Assembly (NCBI GenBank): GCA_022410635.1
Contig: JAJVDF010000587.1
Span: 273,686-337,685, forward strand
Source: Tretioscincus oriximinensis
Taxonomy: Eukaryota; Chordata; Lepidosauria; Squamata; Gymnophthalmidae
Direction of reading: 5' to 3'
Length of the DNA stretch: 64,000 nt
Shown: one piece after another, positions 22,286 to 33,149 of the stretch
Layout: each line of letters begins with the position of its first letter
Position numbering within the stretch: position 1 is the first letter of the stretch
The notes under the pieces: generated by a model
The model's input: the letters and a program-made list of their open reading frames with translations, nothing else
Told to the model about the DNA's origin: nothing
The model's database searches: none
Program-made: the position numbers and the translations under genes

Positions 22286-22718
22286 TGAATCTATATAATA
22301 TATGAATATCACTATTTGAATTGAATTACTGAAGTAATTTTTCCCATGATATTCTATTTTATTGAGTTGTGCTAGCATAATGGTGGTGGCTTATAGCATA
22401 AAGGGCAGGTACTCACAAGTATGTGCCTAGGAAATTACTAGCTTTGAAAACACAAGGCACCCCCTGGTACTGAATTAGCACACCAAGGAGCGCATGTTCC
22501 ACAACCAGCAGTCACCCACTTTTGTGGTACTCTAGCTTAAATCTATGAGCTGCTGCTGCTTTATAGCCTTGTTTTTAATAAGGAGACTCTTATAGAGGTA
22601 GGGACTTAGTGACATTTGCCAGAGCCTAAGATAAAAACGATGGTTGGATCTTGGTTGATTTCTGAAGGAGCAGCAAATGTTAGTGGCAGATCAATGTTGG
22701 TGCTGAATTATACAGTAC
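22286..22718. other. Sequence without recognised feature
   Basis: Unique-looking; no frame or repeat partner. Confidence 0.35.
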
Positions 22719-23366
22719 CANGGGTGGGCAACTTTTTTTCTTCCAGGGGCCTTTTGGATATTTTTAACCAGTGCAGGGAATTTTTGGCTTGGCAATCTTG
22801 CACCTGGAGCCTGAAAATCTTGGGCTTGGGAGAGGATGCAAGCAAAATTTGGTGACATCATTTCTGGGGCGGGGCCAAGTGACATCACGGCGGGTACCCT
22901 TTCTGAAAACAGAGACCAAAAGTGACATCATTTGTGATGTCACTTCTGCCCCCTGGGGTGCTCTTTCTGGAAGCAGGGCCTGGAAATGACATCACCAAAT
23001 AGGAAATGGGTTGAAGCACAGGGTGAATTTTCTGATGAAGCACATGCGATTCGCGTACAACTGCCAGCACTGTTTGTAACATCATTTGAGGACCATACTA
23101 TTCTCACCCCCAGGTCACACCCCTGCCCAGGTTACACACCCTTCTACCCATCCAGGCCCACCAAATTCCAGGCATAAAGGTGGCATAGCAATTTGCCAGT
23201 GCAGCTGTAGGGCCTGTCTAGAGAAGCACCAGTCAGCTTCACTCCTGGCAAATCAGGGACGTCTAATGGTTCTGCAGTAAACATTCTGGGGGCTGCATCG
23301 AATGGTTCCTTGGGGAGCATGTCATGAGATTGATCTGGAGCCCGGGCCTTAGGTTCCCCACCCCTG
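22719..23366. mobile_element. hAT-like non-autonomous element, long form
   Basis: The left end CANGGGTGGGCAACTTTTTT and the complement of the right end (CAGGGGTGGGGAACCT) are inverted repeats of the hAT type CAGGGGTGGGCAAC. The inside holds a TGACATCA-rich block (22850-23000) also found at 30700-30910 and 57340-57560. No ORF. The flanks (TACAGTAC / TACTGGCG) do not form a clear 8-base duplication. Confidence 0.6.
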
Positions 23367-23416
23367 TACTGGCGCCAAGTTTTGCAACAAAGTTGTTGAG
23401 CTTAGGATACATATGA

Positions 23417-24129
23417 CTAACGGGGGTTTGCTGCCATGTTATTGGGTACCAGCACATCTGAAACAGCTGATCATCAGGATACGGTTACATGTAGATTCTG
23501 ACTCCCATCAAGGAACTCACACAGAGGCCATAAGCTTAGATCAAGAGGCAATAGCTAGGAGCCCCACGTAGGTAGGAACCTCCTCAGCACCCTTGTGCGT
23601 AGGTTTTTATGGACATACAATCAGAAGGAGTGTACAAGAAAAGTGATGTCAGAGACTGNGTGTTCCAAAGGTGTGGTTTGGGGCAGACCGGAGGTGGTGA
23701 CACCTGTGTGATGTTTTTCCCTCCTCCCAAGGGGTGCAGCCTGTGTCAGGAAACTCCAAATATGGGCATGGTTTAGGGTGGAACAAGATTGATCTCTGCA
23801 GCTTACAGGACCTGTGACCGGTCATTCACCTCCTGCTAAGGTGATAGTCAGAGCTTCCTCAGAGTAATTAGGCAGTTGATTAATCCCATCAAGCCACAAG
23901 CTTCTGAGTCAATGAATGCTCCCAGAGATAATGGGTGCAGGTAAACAAGGCACAGCAGGGTGAAGCCTAAGGGCAGGAAGAGAGAATAGTTCTCTTGCAA
24001 CACCCAGGCCTGGAAAATTCACAGAAATTTTGCAAAAGTGAGGCCTGTGCATCTAGAGACCAATGNTTTTACATTTTATATCAAAATATATTATGCCAAT
24101 TAATATATTCCTAATAGAAAACCCCGACA
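23417..24129 (-). mobile_element. Solo LTR, family A, copy 1 (713 bases)
   Basis: On the complement it starts TGTCGGGGTTTTC and ends ACCCCCGTTAG. A perfect 5-base duplication TATGA lies at 23412-23416 and 24130-24134. The inside matches copies at 46688, 33266 and 62452: an AATAAA-type signal region (plus strand GTTTTTATGGACATACAATC), CAGAAGG(A/C)GTG, GTGACACCTGTGTGA and CTCCCAAGGGGTGCAGCCT. It is closest to the 46688 copy. No internal retroelement genes. Confidence 0.8.
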
Positions 24130-24134
24130 TATGA

Positions 24135-24837
24135 CAATGTATTCTGGAGAATATTGAAAGAAGTGGAAATTTTTAGTTGCAGAGTCCAATTTTCGTTGGA
24201 CTATTTGAACAGACATCTGAAGGTTTCTGCTTCTGTAAGGCCAGGTAACATCAGCTTCCTGAGAGAATGAAAGAAGGAAGATTGGGAAGGCAAAGCTGCA
24301 GGCAGCAAATGAAGTGAAGCAGCATTTTGGATTAAAATATCATTTGTTGGCTGCAGTTGCTACTTCCCCAGACATCTGTCTCGTCTGACAAAGGAAGCTG
24401 TCAGTCACCTGGAGGTATCTGCTCTTCAGAAAGAAGGTATTTTTTGAACAGGCAAAGTCCTTTTTGTCCTCTTCCAGACAAGCCAATGTTGCCAGTTTTG
24501 TAATTAACCCAGGTGCATATGCCCACCATAACTCACAAAACCCTACCTCTGGTTCAACCTATTGTTGTATTTATGGTGGCTCTTCCTAGACAGNGCATGC
24601 TGTCTGGTATTGGGATACACAGTCTGTTCCCAGCTGGGATGAATTGCCCTTTGGGCACACAACAGTCCATGTTGTTCCACGTTCATTCCACATTTGTTCT
24701 ACTGATTGTGGCAGTTTTGGAGTCACTATGGGCACAGGAAGCTCGTGGGGGTGCGGCATTTCAGTGGTACACCTTCCATTGTTCACTATTCTTAGTATGT
24801 TAACAGACTAAACCCTGAGGTCTACTGCTAAGCCACA
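24135..24837. other. Sequence without recognised gene
   Basis: A 96-codon frame at 24513-24803 has no splice context and includes an N codon; it is considered chance. Confidence 0.35.
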
Positions 24838-24840
24838 CTA

Positions 24841-25577
24841 GGACCAAGTTCTCACGAGGGAAAAAAAATGGAGGCAGAAAACAGTGAGGTGGAACTGTTT
24901 TCTGCCGTCTGCAGTCCTGTTTTAGTGCCTGCACTCCATGCTGCTATGATCTCCGATGGAGCTCTGGCCTTACAGCTGAAGGTTCAATCCTGAAGGAACT
25001 TCTGAGAAAGGCAGAAGAATCCCCAAAGGCTGGAATNCTGCCTTTCCCCTCACCTCTCTTTTCCTGTAGCCAAAGAGCTGCTATAGGATAAAAGAGGTGA
25101 GGGGAAAGGCAGAATACCTGCTTATATCTCCTGCTGCCCTGGATTCTAACCTTTGAGGCTTATCTTATCTTTCCCAGAAGAACTCCAAGGACCGGACCTT
25201 CAGCTGTTCAGCGCTCACAAGAAAATAATTACTAGAGTGCACTTAATGCAAATTGTATTAAGCTGCACCTGTGATGGTTTTTTGAGCAACCTTAGATGCT
25301 CAGATAATGCGTTGCTGTGTGGACTGTGCATGGCCAGTGTGTTTTCCTCTTGGATTATATGCTACATGCACCAGCACTCTGCAAGAACAGTGTACCATTG
25401 TCTAAACATCCTTTGCATTGATATGCTCTTAGCCTTCTACTGACCCTCCAATGGCAATATCACAATGAGCAATTCCAGCTTCTAAAGCAACAAAAGTGTG
25501 AAGATGTTGGGCACACATGCAGCCAGCTTGGGTTCAAACTGCTTTGGATACTGTTTTCCCCCCTTATGAGAATTCAG
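24841..25577. mobile_element. TIR element family U, complete copy
   Basis: The left end GGACCAAGTTCTCACGAGGG and the complement of the right end (GGCTGAATTCTCATAAGGGG) are inverted repeats, flanked by TA on both sides (24839-24840, 25578... TA). A TA flank fits Tc1/mariner-type insertion. Internal blocks are shared with 2180-2490. Non-coding. Confidence 0.55.
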
Positions 25578-25582
25578 CCTAG

Positions 25583-27039
25583 AATTACAATTTTAGCAAC
25601 CCTAACCTAAGGTCACCACATTTCATGTGGAAAAATTGGGGAACAACACACACACACACCCCTGAAGCTTCGCTATCTCTCAAACCACATCTCCCAACTC
25701 TCAAACTATTCCCAAACTGAGTGTATGGATAGACTGGCAACTCAAGATAGAATCAATTAAGAAGCTGAAAGGGCACCTTAGATAATGTTAATTTTTAAAA
25801 TTCTGCCTCTAAAGTATAGAAATTCATCCTCCTCCTTATAAAGAACTTTTTTAAAAAAAATAAGGACAGTGGAAGTAAATAAATATTTTGGTAACAGCTA
25901 TAGTAAGAAAGGTTCTCCCCACCCGTTTCTTTTCAGAAGACTTTAGATTTAAATCTCATAGGTGTACAGCCAACTGTATGTATGTTCTCTAAAAAAGAGG
26001 GGCACCTTGCAATAAATTATTGAAAAGCCAGCAGTACATTCACAGCTTAAAAGAGAATTTTAAAGATGCTGTTCACATGACATAACTGCAGATTAAATTC
26101 TTGTGAGGTTAATGGTAAAGGTCTTGTTTACTGCTCTGCAAGACTAAATTGTATTGTGGCTGTAAAACAAACCATCTTGCAAATATTTTAAATTAAACCA
26201 TAAGCAAAGTTCTGAAGAATCAGATCAAAACTCCATCTAGATCAGTTGTGGCTCATAGTTGTGTCTATGTAGATTCTGGAAGCTGGGAGCAGCTGGTACC
26301 TGCAAAGTATCTGGACATCCTGCCAGTGTGTGTTGAAGCCTGACACATTATTCTGTATTGGATTAAGAAGCAAGCTGGGGCCTAGTTCAGACTTCAGAGA
26401 AGATCAAATCTGCATGTGGTCCTTCTGGTTTAGCCCAGATGCCATCTGCTCCTACTGGGAAAAAAGAGAAGAGATATCTTTGAAATCAGGGGGGAAATAT
26501 CTATAGTGAAGGAATTTTCACAGAAGGAAGAACCTGGAACCTAAAGATACTGGAGACCTTAAATAGATTGGCTAAATATTGTCCATTTGGACTTTACCCA
26601 GTGGTACAATATATCCAATCCCTTTGATTGAAACCAATTCCGCAGTTTAATTATGCTCTAGGGACAATTCTTTTTTTTTCTTTCCTGTTCTTTGTTTTCT
26701 AATATTCATCCTCTTGGATGGCCCACTATAGAACTGTCAAAAAAGGAAAAAAATTTTTATCCTTTTTCTCTCTGTGAGGCATCTCTCTCTCCAATTTTGG
26801 TTGTTTATCTTGATATTAGGCTGCATCCAGACTACCATATAAAAACAGCAGTTTTCAGCTGTAATGTGTATAATTAACTGACTGTATAATTAAGTTGTGT
26901 ATAGTTAACTGACTGTAGTGTATAACTATGAAGTAATATGCAACGAGCCAGTGATCCTACCAGAAGCAATAATTTCATTGGTTAAATCTGGTGGCACCAC
27001 CTGTCGTATGCAGAGGGAAATGCAGTCACTGGCTGAGAC
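25583..27039. other. AT-rich sequence without recognised gene
   Basis: It includes a short (CA)n run at about 25646. The segment at 26930-27030 was searched for exon signals without success. Confidence 0.35.
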
Positions 27040-28345
27040 CTACTTAGAAACTATATAAAATGGAGAAGCTTGACTGGGTGCAAAATCTGGGTGTGTTTCT
27101 GGATCCTCTGCTGACACCTGAAGATCAGGTGGAGGTGGTGGCCAGAAGTGCCTACTTCCAGCTGCATCTGGTTTGCCAGTTACAGCCTGTGAAAAATAGA
27201 GCATTGATGTTGAATTTCCAGTGATCAATCTTGAGAAGAGGGTGATGACATTAATGGCCCTGAGTGAAGGAACTATTAAAATCCCTAGGTGTCAGCTGCA
27301 TAATTCAGGAAAAGTTGTGTAGAGCGCAAGGCAGAAAGCAGGCCTCTAGCCAGAGAGACCTGGCAGTTAGCCAGGGGACAATCCGTACAGTTTGATGAGG
27401 GTTTGCAACAAGATGAGAAGTAACAACCAAAGGGATGAATGAACAAAGGAGCTAATAAAGAACTTGGTTCTAGGAATTGAAAGGTCAATTCAGTGACTGA
27501 CTGGCTCTATATTAACCACTTGTATGATGATAGTTACCTGGTAGTTCGTGATTGGGTGAAAACTTGCCATGGTCAAAGAATGACCGATGGAAGTTAGAAG
27601 GCAGAGGTTGGCAATTATGTATAAAAGCTTGAATATTGATAGACCCTGTGAGCCTCCATCTTTGTAGACACCTGAGCCTGCAGGATCGTGCTTTCCCCTT
27701 TTCCTTTCTATAACCCTTGTTTGATGGAACAATTGTTAAACTTTCTTTATCTGCTTTATCAATCTTGGTGTGGTTTCATAGTTGCTATGGGAGATGGTGG
27801 GGGCCAGTCTCCATTGATTTATGGCACAGTTATTTCTGGATAGGGATAATCTGACCACGGTAGTCCATCTCTGGTAACTTCCATATTGGACTATAGTAAT
27901 GCACTCTNTATGGGGCTTCGCTTGAAAACAGTTTGAAAGCTGCAGCTGGTGCAGAACGTAGCAGCTGGACTTCTGGCCAGAATGAGTCTAAGTAACTTGG
28001 GCTCCAAATATCTAAAAGAGCACCTTCCATATCAAACTGCCTATGCCTGAACATCCTCCGAGGAGATCCTTCTGACTGTATCACATCTCTCAGTTGCAAG
28101 GAGGGAAGGAACCCTGGACAGGGCCTTCTCCCTGGCAGCCCCCCATCTTTGGAACAGTCTCCCCCTTGAGAGGCTTCAAATCAATCACTATCTCTGTGTG
28201 CATTCAAAATACCCTTGAAGACACACCTCTTTCATATGACCTTTGTTGAAGAACTGCTCTCCCTTCCCTACTTTCAGACATTGTTGTTTTAATATATTAA
28301 TTATTCGGATTTTGTTAACTGGCCTGAGAACGCTTCAGATAATTT
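27040..28345 (+). mobile_element. L2 LINE 3' region, split by a solo LTR
   Basis: Before the LTR it reads WVQNLGVFLDPLLTPEDQVE then VVARSAYFQLHLVCQLQP, a typical end of an L2 reverse transcriptase frame. After it the frame resumes FLDRDNLTTVVH, then the AACTTCCATATTGGACTATA and CAGCTGGTGCAGAACGTAGC blocks, AACAGTCTCCCCCTTGAGAG, and the 3' end TTTTGTTAACTGGCCTGAGA. The interruption is 27188-27826. The copy carries stops and an N. Confidence 0.82.
27188..27826 (+). mobile_element. Solo LTR, family D, copy 1 (639 bases)
   Basis: It begins TGTGAAAAATAGAGC and ends TTTATGGCA. Flanks CAGCC / CAGTT differ by two transitions, a plausible decayed 5-base duplication, and the L2 host frame resumes right after. 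A TATA-like GTATAAAAGC lies at about 27619. An inverted partner sits at 29185-29837. No internal genes. Confidence 0.7.
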
Positions 28346-29029
28346 TCCCTCTTGTTGTGAATTTCCAGTCCTGGTTTTCCATCAGGTGCTGCTGAGACCT
28401 GGTGTGTGATGTGGAAAGCCAGAACCACACTGCAATTATATCCAAGCATTTGAATTAACTCCACAACTGTCACTATTTTTTTCCCCTCATTTGCCTGAAC
28501 AATTTCTGTGCACTGCTTCTGCAAGTTATTTGTATCGGCTGTCAGTGAAAAAAGATCCTCATCAGTTACACATGGTCTGCTTTCTTCCCTCTCTGTGGTA
28601 TATGTACTCACAATACATCTATAAAAATTTAAATGGTTTTGCTATTTTCTCCCAATTAATCATTTTTATTTTCATCCTTAAGTTGTTCATTCTAAGTTTG
28701 GGTGTTTTTCATGCCTTCTAATGGCCTCAGAATTTTTGACAGCAATAAAAATAGCAACATTAAAGGGCTCAATGGAAACCATTTGTAACACCATACAGAG
28801 ACACCCATCAAAATTAAGCAATGATTTATGTTGGCCTATAAACTTTCTACGAAGAGTCATTATGGTGTGCTTCTCAACCAAAGTCCTAGCCAGGTTGCAG
28901 CAAACAAAAAAGGAAGGAAGGAAAGAAAGAATTAAATTAAAAGCTACATTGCCATTTTAAAGACTAAGGAATGGGTTAGGAGTGCAAAAGAATACGGAGC
29001 GGGGAAAATGAGGTGAAAGAATGGATTTG
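28346..29029. other. Sequence without recognised gene
   Basis: It contains overlapping non-coding frames only. An AGGAAGGAAGGAAAG run lies near 28910-28930. Confidence 0.35.
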
Positions 29030-29184
29030 GTTATTATAATTTTTATTAAAATATTTATTAAAAAAACAATAACAAATGACATACAAAAAGAGACATAAAT
29101 ACATACACCCAGCCACCCATTCATTTGCATGTTTTGTATTTATGTATTTAAACAAACACGAACACCTAATGGCATGTACCTGTC

Positions 29185-29837
29185 TGTCAGAAATAAATGG
29201 AGGCTGCCTCCCCCCCCCCGTCCTCTCCAATAGCAACTATAAAACCACACCAAGATTGATAAAGCAGATCGAGAACATTTATTAGAACAATCAAATAAGG
29301 GGACGATCTGCAGGAGGACGATCCTGCAGGGTCGGGTGTGTGCATATGATGGAGGCACGAAAAATAATCCCCCCCCCCAGCTTTTATACTCCATAATTGC
29401 CAACCCTGCCTCCTAACTTTCATTGGTCATTCTCCGAGCATGACAAATTCTCCCCAATCACGAAGTGTCTGCTAAGCATTATCATAAAAGCCCCTACTAC
29501 AGATAGAGCCAGTCTAATCACTGAATTGACCTTTCAACTCCCAGAACCAAGTTCTTTGTTAGCNNCTTTGTTCATTTACTCCTTTGGTTGTTACTTATCT
29601 TGTTGCAACCCCCCATCAAACTGTACATCTTGTCCCCTGGCTAACTACTAGCGGGTCTGTTTTCTCCAGCTAGAGCCTGCTTTCTGCCTTTTGTTCTAAA
29701 CTACAAGGCTTCCTTGAATGTGCAACTGACACCCAAGGATCCTAACAGTTCCTTCATTCAATGCCATAGACATCATTACCCTATTTTCCTGACTGATCGA
29801 TCATTGGAAATTCAACATCCATGCTCTATTTCTCACA
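29185..29837 (-). mobile_element. Solo LTR, family D, copy 2 (653 bases)
   Basis: It is the complement of copy 1 over its whole length: TGTGAGAAATAGAGC at its start (29837), CCAAGTTCTTTGTTAGC against GCTAATAAAGAACTTGG, CAAGATTGATAAAGCAGAT against ATCTGCTTTATCAATCTTG. It ends TTCTGACA at 29185. Flanks CTGTC / CTATC agree at four of five bases. A poly-C run (29210-29219) and NN at 29564-29565 lie inside. Confidence 0.7.
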
Positions 29838-29847
29838 CTATCTATAC

Positions 29848-30035
29848 CAGACCTGGGCAAGGGGTGGCCCGAAGGCCACATGCGGCCCTCCTACTGTCTC
29901 TGACCGGCCCGCCCCTCTTAGCTCAGAGTTATATACAGTATTGGGTAGAACTGAGTTAACTATATTAATCCGGCCCTCTAAAACCACCCCAATTTCTCAT
30001 GCGGCCCCTTGGGAAAAATTAATTGCCCACCCCTG
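29848..30035. mobile_element. hAT MITE (188 bases) with perfect 8-base duplication
   Basis: The ends CAGACCTGGGCAAG and the complement CAGGGGTGGGCAATT are hAT-type inverted repeats. ATCTATAC occurs exactly at both flanks (29840-29847 and 30036-30043). A second copy is at 49122-49328. Non-coding; it must have been moved by a hAT transposase supplied in trans. Confidence 0.92.
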
Positions 30036-30699
30036 ATCTATACACATACTATATAAAGTTTAGGAACATCTTCAGTTATTTTTAATATATACAATCCACG
30101 TTGATATATATTGTCTTTCTAGTTTAGCCATGTCTCTCATTAATGGTACATTATTTAGTGAAGGACTATATACCTCCAGTACATGATTTCTTTTGTTCTC
30201 CTTCACACGCCTTTCTAGTTAATCTCAAACAATCCTTGATCAGAACTTCCTGCATTTTCTTGTACCAGTGTTCTTTTGTTCGCCTCCTAAATCATTCCAG
30301 CCTTTTGCTATCACCAGTGTGGCTGCATATAAAAGATTGTGTAATAACTGTTTGGGGGGTTCATTCAAATAACAATTAGTAAAATTGTGCAGTAACATCA
30401 ACCTGGGGTTCATCTGAAAATTTGCAAATATTTGTCTTATAGCATTTCCAATAGTTTGCCAAAAAGGCAATTCCACAAAGGTTATACTGGTATATTCTGG
30501 CACCTTTGCCAGCACTGCATATTGTTATGTGCAATCTGTACCAGTTGAATCGGTAGTTTTATTACAAAGTACAAATACAGTACAGTAGTGATACTATATT
30601 TTTGTTTATATTATATATCTTGTACAGTAGTGGGAACCGAATAAGATTCTCGTACCATTCATCAGAATTTCCAATCTTTACGAGTTATGAGTGACATAA

Positions 30700-30910
30700 A
30701 TTATGTCCCTTCTGGTCTCTGCTTCTGGAAAGAGTTTCCTGGGGGGCAGAAGGGATACCCCAAATGATGTCACTTCTGATTTCTGCTTCCAGAAAGGGTG
30801 CCCAGATTGATGTCACTTCCGGTCCTGCTCCCAGAAGTGACATCACAAATTTTGAGATTTTCAGGCTTCAGCACAAGCCCAAATATTCCCAGCACTGAAA
30901 TTCCTGACCT
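30700..30910 (-). repeat. TGACATCA-rich repeat (fragment of hAT-like long element)
   Basis: The complement has GCCTGAAAATCTCAAAAT, GTGATGTCACTTCTGGGAGC, GGAAGTGACATCA and GCAGAAATCAGAAGTGACAT, matching 22785-22960 in order. The ends are missing. Confidence 0.6.
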
Positions 30911-31310
30911 TCACACCACCTAACCATTTTGGCATAATGTAGTGTAGATCCTTTGATTCTTGATTTTTGAGGAATCAAAAAAATTATTGAAAGCATCTTC
31001 AGGCATGTCTCTGAAGCGAAGTACTTAGGGTAGGGATCTGCAGAGAAGGTAAATGACATAGGCCTAGTATTTTATAAAAAGCCCAACTTCTAATTCCACA
31101 AAATAAACAGCACAGATTAAGCATGCAAAGAAAGGCGCTTCTGCACCTGCGACTTAACGACTGATTGCTGCACAAATTCAATTTTGCAGTATTTGTGCAA
31201 AGTCAACACTATTTGATGCTCAATGATCACTAAAATGATCGTTGTAGCAAACATTTCAGTATTTGATGGATGTTTTAAGATGATTAAAGTTTTAGAAGGC
31301 ATTTCTAGAG
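30911..31310. other. Sequence without recognised feature
   Basis: Overlapping short frames on the complement only; no conserved block. Confidence 0.35.
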
Positions 31311-31870
31311 CATCTTGGACTGCATCCACACAAGCTGCATTCTGAATGGGGGGAAAGAAGCAGTATGGAGGTCTAAATTCACTTTGCTGTTCTCTCTCCT
31401 TCTAAGCTCCATTTCAGTCCCATTTAGTGTCCTGACGGAGCAGGGAAGAAGCAGAAAGCTGATTAAAACAAAAACTGTGGTTTTGCACACGTTTTCACTT
31501 GAGTAAAACTAGAATGGGTGATTGTTGGGGATCCTCTGGCTCCTTCAGATTTCCTGCCATTGCTACTACTGCTGCTGCTTTCCATGCTGGAGCAATAGCG
31601 GGAAATTTAAACTACTGGCAAAAGCCAGCAGCAACAGCAGGAGATCTGCAGAGATCTCCCTTGCTGCTGTAAGCCCTGATCCTTGTGGGTGCGCCGGACT
31701 GTGCTAGATGCCAGAAGGCCCCCAAGGGCAGACCACCGAGACAGTTGACATGTTACCAGTGCAGGGTTAACGTGAATTGTGTTTGTGATGGTTTTCTAGG
31801 TGAATTATGCCCAGAAACCACACTGCTGTGTGTTTGGTGCATGCTACAGACATGGGCAACTCCCCANCCC
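31311..31870 (+). repeat. Dispersed repeat family W, copy 2
   Basis: It starts GGACTGCATCCACACAAGC and carries the W blocks (see 17700-18125). Its right part (GTGATGGTTTTCTAGG, ACTGCTGTGTGTTTGG) matches family U at 25270-25330, so W and U share a 3' arm. Confidence 0.5.
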
Positions 31871-31889
31871 TTTCTTAAAGGGAAGAGGT

Positions 31890-32170
31890 GCAAAGGTTAA
31901 GAAGAGGCCTTTCAACAGAGAAGTCAATCGTTTGAGGCCCATGTGTCTGCCATGAAGAAGGGTGGTTGCCCTATACTGGCCTTGGCATCAGCCAGTCTAG
32001 CTGTTTGAAAGCAACTGCAAGTAGATTAATAGGTACCATTACAATGTGATGGGGAAGATAGGATGTAAGCTTCCAGGAAAAAAAAACCTTGTTAGTTGCT
32101 TTATGAGTCCCTTGTGACAAAAGCAGAGTCCTTCTTCTTCTCCTTTTCCTTCTCCTTTTCCTCCTGCTCC
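31890..32170 (+). mobile_element. SINE B, copy 1
   Basis: The body has GAGGCCCATGTGTCTGCC, CAGTCTAGCTGTTTGAAAGC, GATGGGGAAGATAGGATGTA, then TTATGAGTCCC and a (TTC)n-rich tail. These blocks recur in order at 32172, 43340, 59055 and, inverted, at 44262 and 48738. The full head (GGGGCACAGTGGTGCAGAAG at 59059) is tRNA-like but was not proved. Confidence 0.7.
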
Positions 32171-32171
32171 T

Positions 32172-32500
32172 TCAAATGGCTTAGTGCTAAGGAGACGGTT
32201 TCTCATCTGGGAGATGGGGTTTCGGAGCTCTGTGTCAGACATGGGGAGAGATGAGCACCTTCTACTAGCCTGTAGCTCTAGCCAACCCAGCTATTTGAAA
32301 GCAAGAACTGCATGAAATTGCATCTGACTGNAACTAGATAAATGGGAACCACCACAGCCTGGTGGGGGAGATAGAATGTAAGCCTTCAGGCAAAAAATAA
32401 CTTTGTAAACCACTATGAGTCCCTTCGGGTGAGAAAAGTAGAGTATAAAAACTCAATTCTTCTTCTTTTCCTTCCCCTTCTTTTCCTCCTCCTCCTCCTC
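32172..32500 (+). mobile_element. SINE B, copy 2
   Basis: It is directly behind copy 1 in the same direction, reading AACCCAGCTATTTGAAAGC, GGTGGGGGAGATAGAATGTA, TATGAGTCCCTTCGGGTGAG and ending in a (TTC)n/(TCC)n tract at 32455-32505. Confidence 0.72.
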
Positions 32501-33149
32501 CTCCATTCATGAAGCTATGCAAAGAAGAAGAAGAGAGACAGATTTGGTTCTGTCTTGTTAAATATGTTTTGGCATGTGCTCTCTCACAAGTAAATAACTT
32601 GAAAACATTTTTTGCTGGTGAAAAAAGCAACTTATATTCTTCACAGTTCCCGAGTAAGGGATCTCCCAAAAAGCCCGTGCCAAGCTTTATATAAGGAATA
32701 TAATCTTAATAATGCCTCAAGCTGGAAAGACACATTCCTCTGCATGTATGAGGATGTGCAAATAAGGGAACAGTTCCCATTCCATGTTTGCTACTTGTTT
32801 CTCAAGGGTAGCCAAATCTAGAAAAGGAGAATGTTGTCCATTTCTCAGTTCGTCAGTAGTTTTCTACTTCCTTGCAAAATGATGCTAAATTTATGGAAAT
32901 CACATTCTTATAAGCAGATTGACTATCACCCCTGAGCTTTCTAAAGTGCTTCTGTTAGCAGGGCTGCATCTTTTGTGTTTCACAAATTGCATTTAACATG
33001 TTAGGAAAAGGAATAGGGAATGCCATTGCATTCAGTTGTCACAGGCAACAAGGAGCATCCTATGGAGTGATCCAACATTAACGTGGGTTTAGCTGGAAAT
33101 AAGAAGAGAGAAGTCAGAAAGATCAAATAATCTTGAAAACATGTTTCTG
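32501..33149. other. Sequence without recognised feature
   Basis: No gene or repeat partner seen. Confidence 0.35.

Larger units (their letters stand above)
29030..30540 (-). mobile_element. L1 LINE 3' end (copy C), split by an LTR and a hAT element
   Basis: On the complement, the ORF2 C-terminal part (30515 to 30240) reads FWQTIGNAIRQIF, then MLLHNFTNCYLN and TLVIAKGWND, corresponding to the segment before the WKEKQNW motif of copy D. The frame decays toward 30044 (a KDVPKLYI-like end), and an A-rich 3' UTR lies at 29030-29184. Between them sit the family D LTR (29185-29837) and a hAT element (29848-30035). Confidence 0.7.

Noticed and set aside
22711..23374. 8-base duplication for the long hAT-like element
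   Set aside because: TACAGTAC and TACTGGCG agree at only four of eight positions, so no duplication is claimed.
24513..24803. 96-codon plus frame
   Set aside because: It includes an N codon, has no flanking splice sites and no protein-like pattern.
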